DNA of 45,193 nt from PNMQ01 sp964478775 (GTDB taxonomy: Bacteria > Pseudomonadota > Alphaproteobacteria > Paracaedibacterales > CAIOTO01). Below, piece by piece: positions 16,639 through 26,183 of this stretch (the stretch's first letter is position 1; each line of letters opens with the position of its first letter). A model generated the notes under the pieces. It was given only the letters and a program-made list of their open reading frames with translations, had not been told where the DNA came from and ran no database searches. Location: assembly GCA_964478775.1 (NCBI GenBank), contig CAYZJC010000010.1, positions 1-45,193 of the forward strand, read 5' to 3'. A program made the translations under genes and the position numbers.

Positions 16639-17097
16639 CTATTGAACTAAAAACTCTTTGTAGAGAATTCCTCTAATTTTAATAGGTGCAATTACATTTA
16701 AAACGCGATTTTTAAGTTCATTTCGAACACGTTCCAGTCCCGCTGTCCCTTCCACATCAGACATTTGTAATTCACGTAAATAGGTTTGTATTTGGTCTAC
16801 GATTAACGGCTTTAAATGGTCTATGGAATCTTTGTCTTTGGGGTCAATCAATTCTAGGACGAATGTCGCTTTAAGAATATTTGTTTTACCTTTACTATTT
16901 TGCCTTAGATTCACAATTAATTCTGGTAATTGCAAAAATGTAACTTCTAGTAAGTTAATTGCTTCTTCTTTTACCTCAGTCACTTGATTCGTCTTTTTGG
17001 GAAAGACAACATCTTTTAGAGGCGTGAAAAAAATTGCAGCTACTGTTCCGCCGATTGCCACAATCACAGCAACAAGAATGACGATAATTATATTCAT
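16639..17097 (-). CDS. fliL: Flagellar basal body-associated protein FliL
   Basis: 152 residues. An N-terminal membrane segment (IIIVILVAVIVAIGGTVAAIFF) is followed by a periplasmic domain with LPELIVNLRQ and a C-terminal KIRGILYKEFLVQ, the typical FliL end. FliL surrounds the stator and supports torque or stator stability. GAGGA lies 9 nt upstream of the ATG. It is first in the fliL-fliM-DUF6468-motE cluster and divergent from the penicillin-binding protein gene, so the 226 bp between them should hold the cluster promoter. Confidence 0.92.
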   Translation of the reverse strand: MNIIIVILVAVIVAIGGTVAAIFFTPLKDVVFPKKTNQVTEVKEEAINLLEVTFLQLPELIVNLRQNSKGKTNILKATFVLELIDPKDKDSIDHLKPLIVDQIQTYLRELQMSDVEGTAGLERVRNELKNRVLNVIAPIKIRGILYKEFLVQ

Positions 17098-17326
17098 AGC
17101 TTAAATCCTCAGATATACAAAAAATGCTTTTTCATCATTTAGTATGCTAAGGGAAGATTAATAAAAACTTAATAAATTGCGTTTAAAACTTAATTTTTTT
17201 TAAACATTATTGCCAAGAACATTAAAAATGTATGAAGAACCCTGATTTCCCCTAAGGCTTGGTAAGGTATTGCATTTAAATATACGGCTTACTATGATGA
17301 ATGAAATACTCAATTGACATGACTTG

Positions 17327-19252
17327 ATGAGACTTCCCCACGCCTTAAAAACAAGATTAGCGAGAACGCTCTATAAATTTAGTGTGGGGATGATTGGGGT
17401 TGCTCTTATTTTGGGGTTGTTTTACCAACGCTATCTAAAAGACTTTCCAGATATTGAACAGTTACCTTTAGAAGCACATGCCAATAATGGCAAGATTTTT
17501 GACTGCCATGGTAATGTCATGCATTATTTACCCCATGACAAACGCATTCCTATACATTTAGACCAAGTGCCCTTACATGTTATAAAGGCATTTTTAGTTG
17601 CGGAAGACCAAAATTTTTTCACCCATCAAGGGGTGCATTGGCTAAGTGTCTTTCGTGCTTTTACGTATAACTGTATCCACTTCAATTGGGCCAATAAACC
17701 TATTGGGGCTTCTACAATCACCCAGCAGTTAGTAAAAAATTTAATTACAGGTTCAACGCAAACTTTTGATCGCAAAATCAAAGAAGTGATTATGTCATAT
17801 TATATAGAGTCTAAACTGAGTAAGCAAAAAATTTTACAAAGTTATTTCAATACGATTTATTTTGGCAAAAGGGCCTATGGGCTTGGGGCTGCAGCACACA
17901 TTTATTTTAAAAAGAAAGTGGAAGATTTGACCTTGCAAGAAGGGGCCTTTTTAGCCTCTCTTCCCAAAGCCCCTTCACTGTATGTTAAAACAACTGATGC
18001 GAGAAAAGTATTGCAGCGACGTAATTGGATTTTAAAACGGATGGAGGAGGTGGGGGCCATTTCCCCCATAACCTATCGCAGAGCTATCAGCTGTCCACTT
18101 GAAGTCTATCAGGATGATGAAAGATACTCATATGACTATGCCACCTTAGAAGTTAAACGTCACCTTTTAAAATTGCAAAAGCACACTAACCCTTTGATAT
18201 CTGATGATGTGGATGTCTTTTCAACAATAGATAGAAACCTTCAAGAAATTGCACAAACAGTTTTGAGCAAAGCCCTAGAAGAAGTGGAAAACGCACACAC
18301 CACACCAGCTGTAGATAACCCTTTACAAGGTGCCATTGTGATTATGGATGCGCATACCGGTGCAGTCTTGGCGATAAGTGGAGGGCGAGATGTGAAGCAG
18401 TCTTCATTTAATTGTGCAAGTCAAGCCAAACGACAGCTGGGGTCAATTTTTAAACCCTTTGTTTTTGCAGCGGCACTTGAAAAGGGATACACCCCTTCCA
18501 CTATCGATGAAGATGCCCCAATTCGTATTCGTTTGAGTAGGACACAAACCTATCAACCTAAAAATTATGGCAATAAGTCCTTTGGGAAAATTCCTTTAAA
18601 GTTAGGGTTGATTCGGTCAACGAATCAGTTATCTGTAAGATTGGCACATCAAATTGGGCTTGACTCTATTCATCATTTAGCAACACGGTGTGGTTTACCA
18701 ATGCCCAAAAATTTGCATTATTCGTCAGTACTGGGGGCTTTAGAATTTTCGGTTATAGATATTGTGGGGGCTTATGCACCTTTTATCAATGGGGGCTATC
18801 GCATTGAGCCTCACCTTATAGAGAAAATCAAAAGCCATACGGGCCAGACCCTATATAAATTTCCAAAAGCATTTCTAGCCTCAATAGAGAGCACTGGGAA
18901 TATCATTTTAAAAGACAACAGAACAAAAGTGTTGGAAGATAACATCGCAACTTCTATGCAAGACATGTTGGTTAGCGTCGTAAGTGAAGGGACAGCAAGA
19001 CGCCTTTTCCCGGTTGCCAAACGCTATGGCTTACAAATTTCCGGAAAAACAGGGACAACGAATGATAATAAAGACGTATGGTTTATTGGCAGCGTCAAAT
19101 GGGCGAGTGGGAGAACCTGGATGATTGGTGTTTTCGTGGGCTACACACAACCTCAATCTTTGGGAAAAAGAGCAACAGGCTCTACCATTGCTGCCCCTAT
19201 AGCTAAAACACTTATTGAAAAAATACAAACTAATTGGATTCTGCCTTATTGA
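17327..19252 (+). CDS. Bifunctional class A penicillin-binding protein (PBP1A type)
   Basis: 641 residues from ATG 17327; an in-frame TTG directly before it is less likely. The N-terminal membrane anchor (FSVGMIGVALILGLFYQ) is followed by a GT51 glycosyltransferase domain with catalytic Glu93 in VAEDQNFFTHQG, plus GASTITQQLVKN and YFNTIYFGKRAYG. The transpeptidase domain has SxxK at Ser373 (GSIFKPF), SxN as STN, and KTG at Lys574 (SGKTGTT). All catalytic residues are present, so it should polymerise and cross-link peptidoglycan in the periplasm. It is shorter than many PBP1A proteins (about 800 residues) and seems to lack an OB-domain insertion. Confidence 0.92.
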   Translation: MRLPHALKTRLARTLYKFSVGMIGVALILGLFYQRYLKDFPDIEQLPLEAHANNGKIFDCHGNVMHYLPHDKRIPIHLDQVPLHVIKAFLVAEDQNFFTHQGVHWLSVFRAFTYNCIHFNWANKPIGASTITQQLVKNLITGSTQTFDRKIKEVIMSYYIESKLSKQKILQSYFNTIYFGKRAYGLGAAAHIYFKKKVEDLTLQEGAFLASLPKAPSLYVKTTDARKVLQRRNWILKRMEEVGAISPITYRRAISCPLEVYQDDERYSYDYATLEVKRHLLKLQKHTNPLISDDVDVFSTIDRNLQEIAQTVLSKALEEVENAHTTPAVDNPLQGAIVIMDAHTGAVLAISGGRDVKQSSFNCASQAKRQLGSIFKPFVFAAALEKGYTPSTIDEDAPIRIRLSRTQTYQPKNYGNKSFGKIPLKLGLIRSTNQLSVRLAHQIGLDSIHHLATRCGLPMPKNLHYSSVLGALEFSVIDIVGAYAPFINGGYRIEPHLIEKIKSHTGQTLYKFPKAFLASIESTGNIILKDNRTKVLEDNIATSMQDMLVSVVSEGTARRLFPVAKRYGLQISGKTGTTNDNKDVWFIGSVKWASGRTWMIGVFVGYTQPQSLGKRATGSTIAAPIAKTLIEKIQTNWILPY

Positions 19253-19292
19253 GATTGAGTAGATAACTGCAAGTAGTAGCATGCGTGAGAAA

Positions 19293-19319
19293 GTTACGTA
19301 TAAACTGATTATACGTAAC
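19293..19319. terminator. 10-bp inverted repeat between convergent genes
   Basis: GTTACGTATA at 19293-19302 and TATACGTAAC at 19310-19319 pair perfectly with a 7-nt loop. It lies between the stops of the penicillin-binding protein gene (19252) and the convergent unknown gene (19334). No T-run follows on either strand, so it is a possible bidirectional terminator of weak type. Confidence 0.45.
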
Positions 19320-19333
19320 AAGCTATACATGTG

Positions 19334-20581
19334 CTAAAACTCATTCATACCCATTTCATGAAGACGCAACGTCATGTCAATATGGTCTTTTGACATAACG
19401 ACAATGCATCTTAAATTCATTTTAAAATATTCTTTTATGTCATTGGCGATTTCATCGCACTGTCCATATTCCTTTACATTTTTTAAAAGATTTGTTCTGG
19501 GGTTCAATGTTTTGTTCTTAAACAAATACGGGTTTTCATTGACATGCTTTAAAACAATCTGTTGCATTTGTGAAGTAATTGAGTGACGCATATTGCTAAA
19601 TTGTTCAGCGTTATTTTGAATTTCCTCTATCGCACTTAATGGTAGAAGTATAATTGAAAGCTCTTGAAATTTTACAATATCTTGAGGGGAAGCATTTCTT
19701 ACAAAGTCACAGATGCGCATTTGATCTGCCGTAGATAGGGCGAGATATGAGTGCAGCAAGTTAAGATTGGAGGTGGCGTCATTGCTAAAAATCTCATCAG
19801 CACAGTTCAACCCTTTGTCATGTAATAGCTGCATATAGGCCAATAAGGATTGGCGTTTTTCTGCTGTGTCTGCGTCATTGAGGGTGACAATGGTATACTC
19901 TATCTTTTGATAATTTGTAAAAGCTTCAATATAAGGTGCAAAAGCACTAAACATCCCCAGGAGAGAATTAAAGTTGGCGGCTTGCCATGTTAAATTGCTC
20001 ACAATAAGTAATCTTTCTTCTCTGTCTTTTTGCAGGGTAGCGTTTAAAAAATCAAGACGGTAATGTGCCGGGCAACTGGCCATTGTTATCAAAAGATGAG
20101 ACAATTTTCTAAGTGTTGTTTGATTATATTCTTCAACAGGTATATTGTGAATTAATTCGCGTGCAGCAAATCTTTCTTCTTTTGGATAATACGCTAAGGC
20201 CAGCGCAAAATTCAAGGTGTCAACTTTATTGTACTGCGCAAAATAGCGTTGCAATTTGTTTGTTGGTTCTGTTTGCTCAACGGGTTTAAAATAATTATTT
20301 TCATGCATGTATATGTAGTGGTTAGTGAGGTCTAAAAGATCGTCAGCTGAGCATGGTGCTGGAATAATTTCTAATCTTTCTATAAATTCTTGGCCTTTGC
20401 TGATATTTGCAATTTCAAATTTTTGTAATGCATCAATATAAGCATTTGCATAAACAATTTCTTGTGTGGGCAAGGCAGGGGAAACGGTGACACCTTCATC
20501 TTTTTCAAGCGAGAAACACATAGCCGACAACATGGAAGTACACAAACACACATTTGATATTTTTTTCAACACTTTAACCAT
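19334..20581 (-). CDS. Exported helical protein of unknown function
   Basis: 415 residues from ATG 20581, chosen because AAAGGA lies 9 nt upstream; an in-frame ATG at 20605 has no such site. MVKVLKKISNVCLCTSMLSAMCFS is a signal peptide rich in Cys, so a lipoprotein is possible, but the lipobox is poor. The rest reads as all-alpha with many Leu and Asn and few Gly, like a repeat of helix pairs (LRKLSHLLITMASCPAHYRL, LLHSYLALSTADQMRI). I recognise no family or catalytic motif. It stands alone: convergent with the penicillin-binding protein gene, divergent from lpxK. The style resembles the other large exported helical proteins of this window. Confidence 0.75.
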   Translation of the reverse strand: MVKVLKKISNVCLCTSMLSAMCFSLEKDEGVTVSPALPTQEIVYANAYIDALQKFEIANISKGQEFIERLEIIPAPCSADDLLDLTNHYIYMHENNYFKPVEQTEPTNKLQRYFAQYNKVDTLNFALALAYYPKEERFAARELIHNIPVEEYNQTTLRKLSHLLITMASCPAHYRLDFLNATLQKDREERLLIVSNLTWQAANFNSLLGMFSAFAPYIEAFTNYQKIEYTIVTLNDADTAEKRQSLLAYMQLLHDKGLNCADEIFSNDATSNLNLLHSYLALSTADQMRICDFVRNASPQDIVKFQELSIILLPLSAIEEIQNNAEQFSNMRHSITSQMQQIVLKHVNENPYLFKNKTLNPRTNLLKNVKEYGQCDEIANDIKEYFKMNLRCIVVMSKDHIDMTLRLHEMGMNEF

Positions 20582-20712
20582 ATAGGGTTTTCCTTTAAAA
20601 AACATAGATAATTTGAACTAAATTAACATAAAAAATTATTTTTGGAAATGTTATTATCAAGACGCTTGAAACATCGGATTAAAATTGATTTTGAACGCAT
20701 TTGATGGATGCC

Positions 20713-20742
20713 TTGAAAACACCCCCATAAAGTTGTTACACT
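20713..20742 (+). promoter_or_regulatory. Candidate promoter for lpxK
   Basis: TTGAAA at 20713-20718 and TACACT at 20737-20742 are spaced by 18 bp, 38 bp before the lpxK ATG. An AT-rich TATATATAATTATAA stretch follows directly and offers an alternative -10. Confidence 0.4.
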
Positions 20743-20780
20743 ATATATAATTATAACATTTAAAAAAGTTCACATAAATT

Positions 20781-21733
20781 ATGTTTAAAAGTCCACGGTT
20801 TTGGAAAGAACGTAAATGGTATCACTTATTGTTGATTCCTTTTTCATGGATATGGCTTGGTGTTGGCAAATGGATGAGTCGGCGAACTCTTTGTGAAACG
20901 GTTAGTGTGCCTGTCATTTGCGTTGGTAATGTTGTAATGGGCGGTGCTGGTAAGACACCAACCGTATTGGCACTCGTGCAGCTGTTAAAGAAAATGGGGC
21001 ATACCCCCCACGTCTTGAGTCGTGGTTATGGGGCTTATATCAAAGATGTTGTGAATGTTGACCCTGCTAAGCATACCTACCTACAGGTGGGAGACGAACC
21101 TTTGCNNNNNNNNNNCGCGTATTATCAGCCAAAACTGCCATTGCTAATGGGGCCAGTGTGTTAGTGATGGATGACGGATTGCAAAATGCAACACTGGCTA
21201 AGACACTCAGCTTTTTAGTGGTAGATACAATTCAAGGCTTTGGCAATCAATTCGTGTTTCCAGCAGGCCCTCTTCGTGAACCTGTTGAAGAGGCAGCGCT
21301 TCGTGCACAAGCTATGGTGGTCATTGGGCATTGCAAAAAGCACAAAGATGAAATTAATGCAATTGGCCTTCGTCAATTTCCTGCTGATATCAGTGTGGAA
21401 AGAGAACACAAAAACGAGATTGTTGTTGCCTTTTGTGGCATGGGGTACCCTGAAAAATTTAGGGCAACCTTAGAAGAATGTGGGTATGAAATTGCGCAAT
21501 TTGTCATCTTTGCAGATCATCACCCCTATACGATTCCTGATATGTTAAGTCTTATTCAATTGAAAAAAAATCGAAAAGCTACATTAATCACTACCACGAA
21601 GGATTGGCTTCGCCTACCACAAGCTTATCGTGTGCATGTGGAAGTTTTACCCATAACGTTAAAGTTTGCAGATGAACCTGCTATGATTCAATTTGTAGAA
21701 GGCCACATTGGCAAAGCGATTAGTGATTTATAA
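20781..21733 (+). CDS. lpxK: Tetraacyldisaccharide 4'-kinase (assembly gap inside)
   Basis: LpxK phosphorylates the 4' position of the lipid A disaccharide at the inner face of the cytoplasmic membrane. The N-terminal part has a membrane-associated helix (WYHLLLIPFSWIWLGVG), the Walker A motif GNVVMGGAGKTPT, LSRGYGAY and VGDEPL. After the N run the frame resumes with RVLSAKTAIANGASVLVMDD, then GLQN, VFPAGPLREP and the C-terminal TTKDWLRLP. By comparison with E. coli LpxK about 13-17 residues are missing between GDEPL and the second part, so the ten Ns stand for about 40-50 bp. I read one intact gene, not a frameshift. The start has no clear ribosome binding site. gpmI follows after 38 bp on the same strand. 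Confidence 0.9.
21106..21115. other. Assembly gap (10 N) in lpxK
   Basis: Ten Ns between GDEPL and RVLSAK of LpxK. The flanking frames agree only if the true gap length leaves remainder 2 on division by 3; the family alignment suggests roughly 38-50 bp. Confidence 0.9.
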
Positions 21734-21771
21734 AAGATAAGGTGAATGAGTAACTTTATCGAGGGGGAATA

Positions 21772-23349
21772 ATGAGTAAAGATATGTGTTTTACGCAAAA
21801 AAATAAAAGCGTTGTGTTGTGTGTGTTAGATGGATGGGGACATCGCCCCTTAGATGCACAAAACCCCTTACGGCTGGCCGCACATTGGCAAAGCTTTTTG
21901 CAAAAATACCCTTATACATTACTCAATGCTTCTGAACAATTTGTGGGGCTTCCTGTTCATCAAATGGGTAATTCTGAAGTAGGCCATATGACAATTGGCT
22001 TAGGGCGGGTGATGTCTCAAGATTTACAGCGTATATCTAAAGCCATTGCCGATAACACTTTTGAAAATGAGAGCGTCTTTACGCATTTTATAAACACATT
22101 ACAAGCTGGCACAAAACGTTGTCATTTAATGGGGCTTTTTTCAGATGGAGGTGTTCATTCACATGAAGACCATTTTATGTATGTTGCCAAAACACTTGCA
22201 AAAGCTGGTCTTCAGGTTGTCTTGCATATTTTGTTAGACGGGCGAGATACTGCCGCAAAGGCAGCGTTGTCTTCATTAAATAAGCTAGACACTATCCTCA
22301 ACCACCCACATATTTCAATTGGAACCATTGGTGGGCGTTACTATACGATGGACCGTGATAAGCGTTTTGAGAGAACCATGAAGGGGTATCGTGCCTTTAT
22401 GGCAAGCGAAGATACCAAAGAGGTTTTATGCGCCAAAATTTATGTGCAAGAATGTTATGACAATGAAATTACTGATGAATTTATTCCTTGTGTGAAGCTG
22501 AAAGGCTACCAGGGTTTTAACCCTAACGATGGTCTTTTTATGATTAATTTTAGGGCAGATAGAGCACGTCAATTTTTACAAGTCTTCATTTCTAACCTTA
22601 AAGAAAAGATTGATTTTACTTTAGAAGATGGTTCACGCTTACGTGATATACCAAAGCTTGAAACTGGCCCTATTATCACGATGACACCTTATGGTGACCA
22701 ATTTTCCAAGGATGTAAGTGTTGTGTTTGCTAAAATACCTGTGAAAAATGGGCTAGGGCAAATTGTTTGTGAGCATGGTTTAAAACAATTGAGAATTGGT
22801 GAAACGGAAAAGTATGCACATGTGACTTATTTTTTTAATGGCGGCATTGAAGTTCCTTTTGAAGGGGAGGATCGAATATTAGTTGCATCCCCAAAGGTGG
22901 CTACATATGACTTACAACCTGAAATGTCAGCCAATGAAGTCACAACACATGTTGTAAAAGCTATGCAAGACAAGCAGCACAGTTTAATTGTGGTCAATTA
23001 TGCCAATGCGGATATGGTTGGGCACACAGGAGTGAAAGAAGCCGTTGAAAAAGCGATTGTAACTTTAGATGATATTTTATCTACCCTGCATGATACCGCT
23101 TTGAAACAAGGGTGGACATTGATTATTACTGCAGACCATGGCAATGCTGAAACTGGAACAGATGATCATGGCAACCCTCACACAGCACACACCTGTAACC
23201 TCGTGCCTTTCATGGTGATTAGTGATGAAGAATCATTGCGATTAAGAGAAGGGGTGCATACCCTTGCAGATATTGCCCCCACAGTTTTAACATTGTTAAA
23301 TTTACCTGTGCCACATGAAATGACAGGTGAAATTTTGTTAGTCTCTTAA
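21772..23349 (+). CDS. gpmI: 2,3-bisphosphoglycerate-independent phosphoglycerate mutase
   Basis: 525 residues, the normal size for the Mn-dependent mutase that interconverts 3- and 2-phosphoglycerate in glycolysis. The phosphoryl-carrying Ser68 is in MGNSEVGHM. Metal ligands are visible in VLDGWGH, in VNYANADMVGHTG and in ITADHGNAE; HTAHTCNLVPF is the conserved C-terminal part. SDGGVHSHEDH and LDGRDTAAK, which bind substrate, are also present. The ribosome binding site GAGGGGG lies close before the ATG. It follows lpxK by 38 bp and is convergent with the hydrolase gene (7 bp between stops). Confidence 0.97.
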   Translation: MSKDMCFTQKNKSVVLCVLDGWGHRPLDAQNPLRLAAHWQSFLQKYPYTLLNASEQFVGLPVHQMGNSEVGHMTIGLGRVMSQDLQRISKAIADNTFENESVFTHFINTLQAGTKRCHLMGLFSDGGVHSHEDHFMYVAKTLAKAGLQVVLHILLDGRDTAAKAALSSLNKLDTILNHPHISIGTIGGRYYTMDRDKRFERTMKGYRAFMASEDTKEVLCAKIYVQECYDNEITDEFIPCVKLKGYQGFNPNDGLFMINFRADRARQFLQVFISNLKEKIDFTLEDGSRLRDIPKLETGPIITMTPYGDQFSKDVSVVFAKIPVKNGLGQIVCEHGLKQLRIGETEKYAHVTYFFNGGIEVPFEGEDRILVASPKVATYDLQPEMSANEVTTHVVKAMQDKQHSLIVVNYANADMVGHTGVKEAVEKAIVTLDDILSTLHDTALKQGWTLIITADHGNAETGTDDHGNPHTAHTCNLVPFMVISDEESLRLREGVHTLADIAPTVLTLLNLPVPHEMTGEILLVS

Positions 23350-23356
23350 CCTCTTT

Positions 23357-24541
23357 TTATTTAAGCCTTTTATGAAATGTTGCAATGCAATATAAACTGG
23401 CGGGTATTAAAAACTGAGGCTTTAAAAAAGTAGCTAAGCTCTTTGTAAAGGGGCGAAGTGAACGTATCATTTGGTCTTGGTACGATAATAAATGTGCTTT
23501 CACATTGCGAAAATTGAGGTCTTGAAATCTGGCAAAGGTTTCATGATCTGGCGCTAGTATGTCAACGCAATTGCTGAGTTGATCTGTTGGCAGAAGCTTG
23601 TGATAATTTAATATACTTGTGAAGTATTGTTTAAACAAAGTTGCTTCTTGTTTAATAGATTCATAATTGTCATGGTGTTCTGTTTCTTGAATATGTGAAG
23701 ATAATACATCAATATGAATGGCTCTGTCACTTGGCATAAAGTAGGTATGCTGCGCTTGATCTGCACCTAATTGAGATGCGCGATGATTTTTAAGTTCCCG
23801 TATAAAACTGACGGCGCTTTGGTAGGGCAACACATGGTCTTTTTTTGGATGTAATATAATAAGCGGCACGTCAACAGGTAAGGATTTAATTCTATCAATA
23901 GGCTGTTGTGCAAAGGGGTCATAATGTGGAAAGACTGAGGTTGCGACAAGTGGAATCCAGATGTGTGAAAATGGGGTATACCTTAGCCATTTCCCATATT
24001 CAATGGCATGAAACTTGAAAGTTTGTGTGACGCATTGGTAAATAGCCCCATTACCAGAGGCCATGACTGATTCCAAGATAATCGCCCCAATTTTATCAAA
24101 CTTTGCATTTTCCTTTAGCTGCTCTGAGCGATTTGCAAGGTAATGAATAAGGGACGCTGTTCCTTGTGAGGAGGCATGAAAGACAATTTTTGTAATGTCT
24201 GCCCTTTCAAATAGAGGGTCAATTGTTTGTGTCATAAAAGCTTGGCAGTTTTTTTGCCCAAAGTCAGCATAGCTTCTATCTAACAAATTTAACCCCTCTA
24301 TTTTAGCAGGGGTTTCAACGAAGGTGGTGTGTTCTTGTGGGCAAGAAATGACCTTTTCTGTAAAAAGGTGTGTCCCGCCATGTCCGCAAATGCCAGGGAT
24401 AATGACATAGTGTGTATGGGGTGTTGTGTGTGTTAGAGGTGTGTCTTGATTAAGTGTTTCAGTTAGTGTTAGGCTATTTGCTGGGTTTGTATAAAAAAGG
24501 GCGACGCTGATTACAATCAGACTGAAAAAAGATGTTCGCAT
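23357..24541 (-). CDS. Exported alpha/beta-hydrolase-like protein
   Basis: 394 residues with signal peptide MRTSFFSLIVISVALFYTNPANS. The mature part begins with a hydrolase-type segment, HYVIIPGICGHGGTHLF. The expected nucleophile elbow is VFHASSQGTASL, in which the usual first Gly of GxSxG is Ala. PLIILHPKKDHVLPY fits the strand with the acid or loop residues, and a candidate catalytic His lies further on (RAIHIDVL). I infer a periplasmic or secreted esterase or lipase; the substrate is unknown. The C-terminal 90 residues are helical, with a basic hydrophobic end (SLYCIATFHKRLK). AAGG lies 9 nt upstream of the ATG. It is divergent from cydA. Confidence 0.7.
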   Translation of the reverse strand: MRTSFFSLIVISVALFYTNPANSLTLTETLNQDTPLTHTTPHTHYVIIPGICGHGGTHLFTEKVISCPQEHTTFVETPAKIEGLNLLDRSYADFGQKNCQAFMTQTIDPLFERADITKIVFHASSQGTASLIHYLANRSEQLKENAKFDKIGAIILESVMASGNGAIYQCVTQTFKFHAIEYGKWLRYTPFSHIWIPLVATSVFPHYDPFAQQPIDRIKSLPVDVPLIILHPKKDHVLPYQSAVSFIRELKNHRASQLGADQAQHTYFMPSDRAIHIDVLSSHIQETEHHDNYESIKQEATLFKQYFTSILNYHKLLPTDQLSNCVDILAPDHETFARFQDLNFRNVKAHLLSYQDQMIRSLRPFTKSLATFLKPQFLIPASLYCIATFHKRLK

Positions 24542-24769
24542 GGGGCTAACCTTAAGTTCTAGAGGCGGCTAAACGTAATTTAACATAAATATATTAACGA
24601 TAAATTAAATAATAGTCCATATTAATCTTTCTTTTTGTTATTATAAAACTTTTTTAGCTTTGGTGGTAATGCGAAGTGGTTATGTTGGTTTTTTAACTAA
24701 TTTCTTGCAATGTAAAAACTGTAATTGCTACTATTGACCTATATTGTTTTTTTGAAAAAAGGTTGTATT

Positions 24770-26179
24770 GTGCTAGACCCACTTTTTCTCGCCCGCGTTC
24801 AGTTTGCTTTCACCATTAGTTTCCATATTGTTTTTCCAGCGCTCACCATTGGGTTTGCAAGCTTTTTAGCGCTACTTGAAGGCTTGTATTTGAAGACAGA
24901 AGACTCACGATACCTCAATTTATATAAATTGTGGATTAAAGTTTTTGCTATTGCTTTTGGTATGGGGGTAGTCTCTGGTCTTGTGATGTCTTATCAATTT
25001 GGAACAAATTGGTCTTCATTTGCTGACCATGTAGGGAATGTTATTGGCCCACTCCTTGGGTATGAAGTGTTGACTGCCTTTTTCCTAGAAGCCTCATTTT
25101 TAGGGATTATGCTTTTTGGCTGGGGACGTGTGAGTAGGCGTATGCACTTTACTTCTACATGTATTGTTGCCGTGGGTACGTTGGTGTCTGCCTTTTGGAT
25201 TTTGTCAGCCAATAGCTGGATGCAAACCCCAGCAGGTTATACCCTTTTGCCTGACGGCAGATTTTTCCCTGCTAATTGGATTGACATTATTTTCAACCCA
25301 TCCTTTGGGTATAGGCTTTTTCATATGATTGTTGCAGCCTACCTTTCAACGATATGTGTGATAGGCGGAGTTGGTGCTTTCTATTTGATTAAAAAGCGCT
25401 TTCAAGAAGAAGCAAAAGTGATGCTTAAAATTGCAACTGTAGCTTTAGCGATACTTGCGCCAACGCAGTTATTTCTAGGTGACTTACATGGCCTTAATAC
25501 TCTGGAACATCAGCCTTTAAAGGTCGCTGCAATGGAAGGTATTTGGGAAACAGAATCTGGTGCAGGGCTTCGCTTGTTTGCGAGCATTGATGAACACAAT
25601 GAAAAAAATAATTTTGAAATTGCAATTCCCAAACTTGCAAGCTGGATATTAACCCACAAGTCAGACGGAACAGTTAGAGGAATTAAAGAATGGCCTAAAG
25701 AAGAAAGGCCACCTGTCGCTGTTGTGTTTTGGTCATTTCGTATAATGGTTCTTATTGGGTTTGCGATGATAGGTCTTGGTTTGTTAAGTGCTTTGCAACT
25801 AAGGCGTAAAAAACTATTTGATTCAGCTTTTCTTCTGCAGTTTTGGAAATGGATGTTACCATCTGGTCTTATCGCCTTACTCGCAGGTTGGTTTGTAACA
25901 GAAGTAGGAAGACAACCTTATTGCGTTTATGGCGTATTGACTACAGCAAAATCAGTTTCACATGCAATTTTAGGGCCCCAGGTGGCATGGTCATTATTGG
26001 CATTCGTCATTATTTACACCATTGTCTTTGGGGCAGGGGTTATGTATATGTATCAGGTTATTCAAAAAGGAATCGTCACAACACATGAGCCCCTTTCACC
26101 CCCAACCAACGCAGGTCTAGAAGCTACCATTATCAAAGCGTCACTTGCACGCCAAACACAAACCATAGACGGAGAATAA
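24770..26179 (+). CDS. cydA: Cytochrome bd-type quinol oxidase subunit I (CIO type)
   Basis: 469 residues from GTG 24770, preceded by AAAAGG; a TTG further upstream (24725) adds 15 residues of non-family character. MLDPLFLARVQFAFTISFHIVFP is the standard N-terminus, with His19 as a heme b595 ligand. RLFHMIVAAYL carries the heme b558 His, and IPKLASWIL with EVGRQPYCVYGVL belong to the quinol-binding side. The Q-loop is short, as in cyanide-insensitive CioA, rather than the long E. coli CydA loop. The enzyme reduces O2 to water with electrons from quinol at the inner membrane and has high oxygen affinity, useful in low-oxygen niches. cydB starts 4 bp after the stop. Confidence 0.96.
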   Translation: MLDPLFLARVQFAFTISFHIVFPALTIGFASFLALLEGLYLKTEDSRYLNLYKLWIKVFAIAFGMGVVSGLVMSYQFGTNWSSFADHVGNVIGPLLGYEVLTAFFLEASFLGIMLFGWGRVSRRMHFTSTCIVAVGTLVSAFWILSANSWMQTPAGYTLLPDGRFFPANWIDIIFNPSFGYRLFHMIVAAYLSTICVIGGVGAFYLIKKRFQEEAKVMLKIATVALAILAPTQLFLGDLHGLNTLEHQPLKVAAMEGIWETESGAGLRLFASIDEHNEKNNFEIAIPKLASWILTHKSDGTVRGIKEWPKEERPPVAVVFWSFRIMVLIGFAMIGLGLLSALQLRRKKLFDSAFLLQFWKWMLPSGLIALLAGWFVTEVGRQPYCVYGVLTTAKSVSHAILGPQVAWSLLAFVIIYTIVFGAGVMYMYQVIQKGIVTTHEPLSPPTNAGLEATIIKASLARQTQTIDGE

Positions 26180-26183
26180 ATTT

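Noticed and set aside
20781..21733. lpxK as two separate genes or a pseudogene
   Set aside because: The break coincides with a run of N and both halves have LpxK motifs in the proper order.
24542..24769. FNR-type operator before cydA
   Set aside because: The divergent region has TTGAC and ATTG words but no proper TTGAT-N4-ATCAA site.
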